Below, piece by piece: positions 6,268 to 11,795 of a stretch of DNA of 11,795 nt; position 1 is the first letter of the stretch, and the number at the start of each line of letters is the position of its first letter. The position numbers and the translations under genes are program-made. The stretch covers positions 1 through 11,795 of the forward strand of contig CAZLZJ010000066.1 in NCBI GenBank assembly GCA_964563975.1. The letters run 5' to 3'. The stretch is from JAAYJR01 sp964563975 (lineage in GTDB: Bacteria > Bacteroidota > Bacteroidia > Bacteroidales > Prolixibacteraceae). The notes beneath the pieces were generated by a model. The model made no database searches and was not told the DNA's origin. It saw nothing but the letters and a program-made list of their open reading frames with translations.

Positions 6268-6977
6268 TGGGAATGGAGATAAAAAGGTTAAATAAAAATT
6301 ATAACGGTTTTGACTTATATAAAGATTTCAGTCTGAGTTTTCAGGAAGGTATTATAACTTGTATCCTTGGGCCGTCAGGGTGCGGGAAAACCACTTTGCT
6401 GAATATTATAGGCAATATTACTGTTCCTGATGATGGAGAGTTGATTGGTTTTGAGGAGAAGCGCTTTTCATATATTTTTCAGGAAGCCCGTTTGTTGCCA
6501 TGGAAAAGTGTAAGAGGTAACATTGAGTTTGTTATGAGTGGTAATCTATCGGCTCATGAAAGACATGAGAAGGCTTCCGGATTTATTCAGCTTGTTAATC
6601 TTGAGGGATTTGCCGATTATTATCCTTATCAGCTAAGCGGAGGTATGCGTCAGAGGGTTTCTATTGCAAGGGCATTTGCCTGTCAATCGGATATAATTTT
6701 GATGGATGAACCTCTTAAAGGTTTGGATCTTCCGCTAAAGCAGAGTATGATCAGATGGTTTTCACAAATTTGGAAAGCAGACAGGCGCACTGTTTTATTT
6801 GTTACTCATGATGTTGATGAAGCTCTTTTGTTGGGTAAGGAGATTATTGTATTTAGCCGGCCACCTGTAAAAATAGTAACTCATATGAAAATAGAGGAGC
6901 CTTTAGAACAGAGGTCTCTTGAAAATGAAGTGTTTAAAACGATGAAGCAAGCATTGGTAAAAGCCTTGGAAGCTTAA
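6267..6977 (+). CDS. ABC transporter ATP-binding protein (SsuB/TauB-like)
   Basis: A 236-aa ATPase that would drive the importer from the cytoplasmic face. All nucleotide-binding motifs are intact: Walker A GPSGCGKTT (35-43), Q-loop FQEARLLPW (71-79), signature LSGGMRQR (123-130), Walker B IILMDEP (143-149), D-loop GLD (152-154) and switch H181 in FVTHD. The Q-loop wording with LLPW is typical of the nitrate/sulfonate/taurine importer class. The start ATG overlaps the permease stop (TGATG). An upstream GTG at 6264 would only add one residue and is less likely. It ends the rightward operon; the next gene converges after 30 nt with no clear terminator between them. Confidence 0.93.
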   Translation: MGMEIKRLNKNYNGFDLYKDFSLSFQEGIITCILGPSGCGKTTLLNIIGNITVPDDGELIGFEEKRFSYIFQEARLLPWKSVRGNIEFVMSGNLSAHERHEKASGFIQLVNLEGFADYYPYQLSGGMRQRVSIARAFACQSDIILMDEPLKGLDLPLKQSMIRWFSQIWKADRRTVLFVTHDVDEALLLGKEIIVFSRPPVKIVTHMKIEEPLEQRSLENEVFKTMKQALVKALEA

Positions 6978-7007
6978 AAAGGTAGTTAAGGCAGGTTGTT
7001 GAGATTT

Positions 7008-8519
7008 TCAGAGCCTGACAATGACCGGTTTACTCAACATACTTTCATTTTTAATTCTGTCGACTACAGAAACGCGTACTTCATACCTCTTTTTTCTTTG
7101 ATTAAACCTTGGAAATTTATAGTTAGTCATATTCCTGCTTAATATAGTATAAATAAAACGGGGATCATTCTGATTAAAAAGCTCTCCTTTTTCATTAATA
7201 TATATTACATATTGCCATGGGCTATCCATTATGTTGACATCTTGTACGGCTTGCCATTTTATTTTATTTCCTCTTTTGACGATTTTTTTGACCGGGGGTG
7301 GTATTTGATTGTCAATCCACGGCATTGGTGGGATAAGTGCCGGATATTTGTAATAGTTATTAAGAAGGGAGTCCTGAAAGCCTGCCAGATTGCGGTTAAA
7401 ATGTTTACTGCTATAGAAGGCAGAACCGGAGATACCTTTATTCTGCCTTATGATTCTGATCTGGCCCGGGAGTTCTCCGGCTGATCTCCATTCCGGTATT
7501 GTGGAGTTAATGTCGTGCTTGTATATTGCATGGCCTATATATACAGATCTGTCATATTTATGCTGTTCCCACCAGTCGGCCAGGATTTTAAAATCAACCT
7601 GGGGATGTCCGGCCTGCCAGTATAGTTGAGGCATTGTATAATCTATCCACCCTTTTTGCTGCCACTTTATTATGTTGGCATAAAGATGATCGTAATTGGT
7701 TGTGCCTGCTTTAGTGTCAGACCCGCCGGGATCATCTGCCCGGTTTCTCCAAACACCAAAGGGACTTATGCCGAACTTCACCCATGGCTTAACAGATTTT
7801 ATGGTATCGCTAAGCATTTTAATAATAATATCAACATTTTCACGGCGCCAGTCATTTTTATTTTCCGGAGAAAAACCACGGCTGTAAAATGAAAAGGATG
7901 CAGTATCCGGGAACTCATCTTTGAGGGGGTAAGGGTAAAAGTAGTCGTCGAAATGGACAGCATCAATATCATAGCGGGCAACTAAATCTTTAACTACCTC
8001 TACTACAAACCGGCGGGTTTGAGGTAATCCCGGATCAAAATAGAGAGAATTTCCATATTTAAGAACCCAATCAGGATTTTTAAATGCAATATGGTTTCCG
8101 GCCAGGGGCTGGGAGTGATTAAGTGCCACTCTGAAAGGGTTAAGCCAGGCGTGCAGCTCCATATTTCGTTTATGGCACTCTTCGATCCAAAACAGGAGAG
8201 GATCGTACCAGGGCTCAGGTCCTTCACCGGGGGCTCCCGACAGATACCTTGACCATGGTTCGAGGGCCGATGGATAAAATGTATCTGAAGAAGGACGTAC
8301 CTGAAGTATTACTGCATTCATACCAAGCAATTGGTTGCGGTTAAGGATGTTGATCACCTCTTGTTTTTGAATCTCAGAAGAGAGTCCCGGTTTTGACGGC
8401 CAGTCAATATTGGCAACCGTTGCAACCCATACTGCCCTGAACTCCTGTTTGGGATTGGTTTGTGCTTTTGCCGGCAAAAAGCCAAGAGTAAGGAGAAGAA
8501 TTAAAAAGGAAGATCTCAT
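7008..8519 (-). CDS. GHL10-family (glycosyl hydrolase-like 10, PF02638 type) secreted protein
   Basis: A 503-aa exported protein from the ATG at 8519, where a clean signal peptide begins (MRSSFLILLLTLGFLPAKAQ, cleavage after about residue 20). The hydrolase-like TIM barrel starts with EFRAVWVATVANIDWP (26-41). It continues with ILQVRP (71-76), IDAVHFDDYFYPY (185-197), FGISPFGVWR (249-258) and IDYTMPQLYWQ (292-302), with acidic residues at strand ends as expected for a glycosidase-like active site. After about residue 405 a fibronectin-III-like domain closes the protein. Members act outside the cytoplasm on glycans, but the reaction is poorly defined for the family. A longer form starting at 8603 (531 aa) is possible: that ATG overlaps the rhamnosidase stop as TAATG and has GGAGG 7 nt upstream (8615-8611), but it buries the signal peptide behind 28 residues. 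Third gene of the right-hand operon. Confidence 0.85.
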   Translation of the reverse strand: MRSSFLILLLTLGFLPAKAQTNPKQEFRAVWVATVANIDWPSKPGLSSEIQKQEVINILNRNQLLGMNAVILQVRPSSDTFYPSALEPWSRYLSGAPGEGPEPWYDPLLFWIEECHKRNMELHAWLNPFRVALNHSQPLAGNHIAFKNPDWVLKYGNSLYFDPGLPQTRRFVVEVVKDLVARYDIDAVHFDDYFYPYPLKDEFPDTASFSFYSRGFSPENKNDWRRENVDIIIKMLSDTIKSVKPWVKFGISPFGVWRNRADDPGGSDTKAGTTNYDHLYANIIKWQQKGWIDYTMPQLYWQAGHPQVDFKILADWWEQHKYDRSVYIGHAIYKHDINSTIPEWRSAGELPGQIRIIRQNKGISGSAFYSSKHFNRNLAGFQDSLLNNYYKYPALIPPMPWIDNQIPPPVKKIVKRGNKIKWQAVQDVNIMDSPWQYVIYINEKGELFNQNDPRFIYTILSRNMTNYKFPRFNQRKKRYEVRVSVVDRIKNESMLSKPVIVRL

Positions 8520-8602
8520 AATATGCAAATATTTAATTTTACTATATATGAATAAAAGAGTTAATGGTTTTAAAAATTCAGATATTTTTTCAGAGAGCTT
8601 CA

Positions 8603-10954
8603 TTATCGCGCCTCCAGATGCCAGGTACCCGGGCAGGCTTCAAATTTTATAAACTTATTATCTGCACTTAAAAACTTAATTCCTTCAACCAAATTTTGAG
8701 AATCTCCTTTTTGCCAGATAAGGCTGTCATTAGCTTTGATAACTGATACAGGAAATAATTTATCAGAGGGAATTCCCAAAATTGCTTTCGTTCCATCCGG
8801 TACTGTAATTTTCATGGAAAAGGAGTCATTTTTATTAGTAAGGCTGAGGGAAATCAAGCCATCGGGTGCAGGCACTTCGGTTGTAATTTTTTTGAGGGGT
8901 CCCATTTGGGGAAGTACTGAAAATATTTTAAATCCTGCTGACAGAGGTGCAACACCTGCACTATATTGACATAATAAAGTGAGAGGCCCGCCTGACCAGG
9001 CATGGTTATATGTCCATCCTTTCATGGTTAGGTCCCATCCCTCCCACAATGTAGTAATATGGCTGTCAATCTGCTCCATATAGCGGGTTTTAATTCTTTC
9101 TATTGCCTGATGGGGCACATCCATTAAATAGAGAGCTTCGCCTACATATTTTTCCATATAGGGACTTGCATGAAACTCATGTTTAAGTATTTTCTGAATA
9201 TCAGGATAATACTCTTCCTTTGCCAGTCCTGCCACTACTGCCATAGCATTTGCACGGTCATCTGTTTCTCCTGCATGGCCGGGTGAGTGGTATTTATTGC
9301 CGGTCCAAAATTGTTTATTGAAATTATCTTCAATAGATTTCATTTTTTGTTCATAGCCGGGTATGTCGCCACTGTTTCCTGAAAGCCTTGCCATCTCTAC
9401 CCCTGCTTTAAGTGCAAGATAAAGAAAAGCATTTTCAATTACCGGCACATCTTTATTATCTCCCCAGTCAGTCCAGTCCCATCCTCCTGCACGGTGAATT
9501 ACAAGTCCGTCACTGCCAATTTTCCATACACCCAAATATTTTTTTACCCGGGGATAGAGGTCTTCAATTGTTTTTTTGTCACCTGAGTAGAGGTAGTATG
9601 TCCAAAATCCATACCAGCCGATACTTGCAAGCATTTGCCGGGGTAATTCCCTGTCGTAATAACCTTCATGGGGATTTTTTTTAAACTCTTCAATGTCGAC
9701 AACCCTTCCGGAGGGTACCGGTGAATATATTGTGCTGTCAGCCCTTTGCCAGAGCATAAGCTCATACATAGCCTTTTTTGCAAGTTTTGGCCCGTTTTCA
9801 GCATCAAAAACATAGAATGCCTCACCTAATTCATTTACGGCATCTCCCCACCATTGGGCACGTTCCCGGTCGGGGCAATCCATATAGTTATCACGCATTG
9901 TAACATAAAGTGTCCTGACTGCTTTTTTATATAATATATTTAATTTTTCATCATCACATTTAAAGGAACCGCTAAACTCTGCATTATATCCTGTTTCTCT
10001 GTATTTAAGTTCAATAACTTCAACTTCTTTGGGAATAGAGTAGATCATTTCATGACCGTTTAACCATGAAAGTGATTCAAATTCCTGTATACCCTCTTTG
10101 GTGATATATTCGGCCCGCAAACCCGGATTATTTCCTATAATATAATTATCAGTTCTTATATCAATTTTTATTCCGGCAGGTGCTTCTATTTTCATATAGG
10201 GTGTTGCCTGTATATTGGCAGGAAGTTTTGCAATATATTTTCGTCCGTCTTCAGAATTATCTGTTACATTAACCTTTTTATAATTTAAAAGCCCTGAATT
10301 TTTCCAGTGAAGTATAGGTCGCAATATCAATTTATTCCACGGACCGGCAGGCGGTTTCCCGAATGTTTTTGCTGTTTGCCAGCCGGAGTCATCATAGTTG
10401 GTTTCTGTCCAGCCCGGAATATCTTTATTGGCATCGAAATGGATATTTTGTTCTGGCAGCCGGTAGTTTGGATGTGGTTCTTCTGTTTTTCCATATGCAG
10501 GATGAATTTTTACCCTCCATGTTGAGTCGGACACAAACCTTTTACCATTAATGTCGGCATCAAATATCAATCCTGCTTTGCCGCTGTTGTTATGTGAAAA
10601 ACCATGTTTGCCAAAATACCAGGTTAGCAGTGAGATTGAATTTTTTCCTTTTTTCAGGAAAGAACTTATATTTAGTGTGTCGTAGTAAGTATCTTCCGGT
10701 GTAGGTCCTCTTTTAAGTTGTCCCTCGAAAAGTGCCATCTCTCCATTTATCCACAGCCAGTATTTGCTGTCGCATGCAATTTTGGCAATTGCAGTTTCAG
10801 GATTGCTCTTTATGTTAATAGTTTTTTTGAAACAAATCCATGAATCGGGTTCCGCCTTTTCCGGTCCTATCCATTGTGCCTCCCACTCTGCAGTTTTTTT
10901 TCCGGTACATGAAAATAGCAGAGGAATGACCAGCAGATAAATTAATTTTTTCAT
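8603..10954 (-). CDS. alpha-L-rhamnosidase-like glycoside hydrolase (GH78), lipoprotein
   Basis: A 783-aa lipoprotein expected to release terminal alpha-L-rhamnose from glycans at the cell surface or in the periplasm. Residues 1-15 are a signal peptide and C16 in LLFSC is lipidated. An N-terminal beta-sandwich (about 25-220) carries the AQWIG start and the WLWINGE block (66-72) common in GH78 proteins. The (alpha/alpha)6 catalytic barrel runs from about 330 to 670. DCPDRERAQWWGD (359-371) is the GH78 acidic motif that carries the proposed general acid. TTLWE (634-638) holds the second conserved glutamate, E638, and NHAWSGGP (650-657) follows. A C-terminal beta-domain closes the protein. The motif differs from the more common CPQRDER form (shorter by one residue), which is a subgroup variant and may mark another sugar specificity. 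It lies 21 nt after the 246-aa gene and abuts the GHL10 gene. Confidence 0.85.
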   Translation of the reverse strand: MKKLIYLLVIPLLFSCTGKKTAEWEAQWIGPEKAEPDSWICFKKTINIKSNPETAIAKIACDSKYWLWINGEMALFEGQLKRGPTPEDTYYDTLNISSFLKKGKNSISLLTWYFGKHGFSHNNSGKAGLIFDADINGKRFVSDSTWRVKIHPAYGKTEEPHPNYRLPEQNIHFDANKDIPGWTETNYDDSGWQTAKTFGKPPAGPWNKLILRPILHWKNSGLLNYKKVNVTDNSEDGRKYIAKLPANIQATPYMKIEAPAGIKIDIRTDNYIIGNNPGLRAEYITKEGIQEFESLSWLNGHEMIYSIPKEVEVIELKYRETGYNAEFSGSFKCDDEKLNILYKKAVRTLYVTMRDNYMDCPDRERAQWWGDAVNELGEAFYVFDAENGPKLAKKAMYELMLWQRADSTIYSPVPSGRVVDIEEFKKNPHEGYYDRELPRQMLASIGWYGFWTYYLYSGDKKTIEDLYPRVKKYLGVWKIGSDGLVIHRAGGWDWTDWGDNKDVPVIENAFLYLALKAGVEMARLSGNSGDIPGYEQKMKSIEDNFNKQFWTGNKYHSPGHAGETDDRANAMAVVAGLAKEEYYPDIQKILKHEFHASPYMEKYVGEALYLMDVPHQAIERIKTRYMEQIDSHITTLWEGWDLTMKGWTYNHAWSGGPLTLLCQYSAGVAPLSAGFKIFSVLPQMGPLKKITTEVPAPDGLISLSLTNKNDSFSMKITVPDGTKAILGIPSDKLFPVSVIKANDSLIWQKGDSQNLVEGIKFLSADNKFIKFEACPGTWHLEAR
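8611..8615 (-). promoter_or_regulatory. Shine-Dalgarno-like GGAGG before the alternative GHL10 start
   Basis: GGAGG on the minus strand, 7 nt before the ATG at 8603, inside the last codons of the rhamnosidase gene (Leu-Glu-Ala-Arg). It could drive coupled translation of a 531-aa GHL10 form, or it may be a chance result of the codons used. Confidence 0.35.
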
Positions 10955-10975
10955 AGCTGTGATTTTTTATGGCTT

Positions 10976-11716
10976 TTATTTAAGTTGATATACTATTGGT
11001 TTTGCAATATCAAATAGAAAAATGTGCTGAAAGTGGGAATTTACAGTATTTTTGCTTATAAACTCAGATATAGTGTAATTGTTTATCTCGTAAAGCCGGT
11101 CTGATGTGATTACGAGCCAGTAGTAATTGAGTCTTTGTTTTTTGTAAAGCTTTAATTTCTCCTCTTTTTTTTTGACTGAAGTAAGGATATCTCCGGTTAT
11201 ATTTTCCGATATTCCCAGGTTATTTGATCTTTCCCATATTGAATATTTTAGTGCGGGGTGTGAGACTATTAAGATTTGATGCAACTCATTTTTTAGATTA
11301 TTGTTGGTAATAATTTTAAAATAAAGTTTTTCCTGTTTTATATTTTTAGCAGCCCTGTAAATAGAGTTAACTGCTTTTACAGCAGTTATCAGTTCTTTTT
11401 CATGGCTCACAAGGTGAGATTCAGAAAAAAGAAATTTTGCAAAAATTTTAAGGGGAGAAGATTTTTCAAAAAGGGTTTTGGCTGTTGCAACTATTTTTTC
11501 ACGCAATTGAATCTGTTCAATCTCGTGATGGTTTAAAATTTTGGGATTTTCGGGGTTTAGGCGGGTTAATTCTATCCCCAAATTGTTTTTACTTTTCATT
11601 TTGATTATAAAATCGGGCGACTCGGAAGGAGTTATTCTTCCATTTGGAAAGTTTGCAAAGCACTCTTTGAAGTAATTGATCAATAAAATTTCCAGTTGTT
11701 TTTTTTCCGGTTGCAT
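10976..11716 (-). CDS. uncharacterised 246-aa protein, possible PD-(D/E)xK-like fold
   Basis: I do not recognise a named family. The protein is soluble, rich in lysine, asparagine and isoleucine, without signal peptide or membrane segments, so it is probably cytoplasmic. After an N-terminal helix (residues 4-20) comes SPDFIIK (33-39), then NLGIELTRL (45-53). A strand carrying D35, a short turn, then a strand with E49-x-T51 resembles the core of PD-(D/E)xK nucleases and of related inactive proteins, except that the usual lysine is threonine. A lysine-rich helix follows (about 183-196), and RLNYYWLVITSD (197-208) looks like another central strand. The start at 11716 (ATG) has no Shine-Dalgarno and follows a strong terminator. 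It ends 21 nt before the rhamnosidase gene, so co-transcription is likely although no functional link is evident. Base composition is more A-rich than in its neighbours. Confidence 0.7.
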   Translation of the reverse strand: MQPEKKQLEILLINYFKECFANFPNGRITPSESPDFIIKMKSKNNLGIELTRLNPENPKILNHHEIEQIQLREKIVATAKTLFEKSSPLKIFAKFLFSESHLVSHEKELITAVKAVNSIYRAAKNIKQEKLYFKIITNNNLKNELHQILIVSHPALKYSIWERSNNLGISENITGDILTSVKKKEEKLKLYKKQRLNYYWLVITSDRLYEINNYTISEFISKNTVNSHFQHIFLFDIAKPIVYQLK

Positions 11717-11740
11717 CTACCCATTTTCTTCGAAATTAAT

Positions 11741-11778
11741 AAAAAAAATAAAAAAAGCTGCCTGTTGCCGGGCAGCTT
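11741..11778 (-). terminator. strong intrinsic terminator (minus strand)
   Basis: An 8-bp perfect stem (AAGCTGCC at 11755-11762 with GGCAGCTT at 11771-11778) and an 8-nt loop is followed on the minus strand by a T-run of about 14 nt broken by one A (11754 down to 11741). It would end transcription of a gene entering from the right and insulate the 246-aa gene operon. On the plus strand the following bases (CTGTTTAATTT) are a weaker T-tract. Confidence 0.8.
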
Positions 11779-11795
11779 CTGTTTAATTTGTCAAA

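Noticed and set aside
6978..7030. Possible terminator between the convergent ATPase and GHL10 genes (CAGG...CCTG)
   Set aside because: The stem is only 4 bp with a long loop and no T-run on either strand.

Overview
The window reads as a chromosomal piece of a Bacteroidota bacterium, probably Bacteroidales-like. The evidence is moderate-to-low GC by eye, a TonB-dependent outer-membrane receptor, lipoproteins with short signal peptides, a GH78/GHL10 glycan-degradation pair, and intergenic matches to the Bacteroidota -7 promoter element TAnnTTTG. Most starts lack a Shine-Dalgarno sequence, with a few clear exceptions. The genus cannot be named from this sequence alone.

Layout. (1) Positions 1-1690, plus strand: the C-terminal part of an L-fucose/L-arabinose isomerase-family protein, cut by the window edge, followed 14 nt later by a long PfkB-family sugar kinase. 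Together they look like the end of a sugar isomerisation and phosphorylation operon. (2) Positions 1691-1876: a weak hairpin and a tRNA-Lys(CTT) on the minus strand with its own promoter candidate. (3) Positions 1877-6977: a divergent locus. Leftward run a TM1266-type small protein (the family annotated as iron-only hydrogenase system regulator) and an overlapping TonB-dependent receptor. Rightward run a lipoprotein substrate-binding protein, a permease and an ATPase of the SsuABC/TauABC/ThiXYZ class, all overlapping. The 240-nt divergent intergenic region holds promoter candidates in both directions and two perfect inverted repeats. (4) Positions 7008-11716, minus strand: an uncharacterised 246-aa protein, a lipoprotein GH78 alpha-L-rhamnosidase-like enzyme and a secreted GHL10-family hydrolase-like protein, tightly packed as an operon. 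A strong minus-strand terminator at 11741-11778 separates it from whatever lies to the right.

How the parts work together. The central locus has all parts of an uptake route across both membranes: outer-membrane receptor, lipid-anchored periplasmic binding protein, and inner-membrane ABC importer, plus a small ACT-like protein that could sense the cargo. The cargo cannot be read from the sequence. The right-hand operon would strip rhamnose or a related sugar from glycans outside the cytoplasm. The left-hand operon would isomerise and phosphorylate a sugar in the cytoplasm. Whether the two sugar operons serve the same substrate is not shown.

The least-explained items are the TM1266-linked transporter with its operator-like dyads, and the 246-aa protein, which has a possible nuclease-like core.
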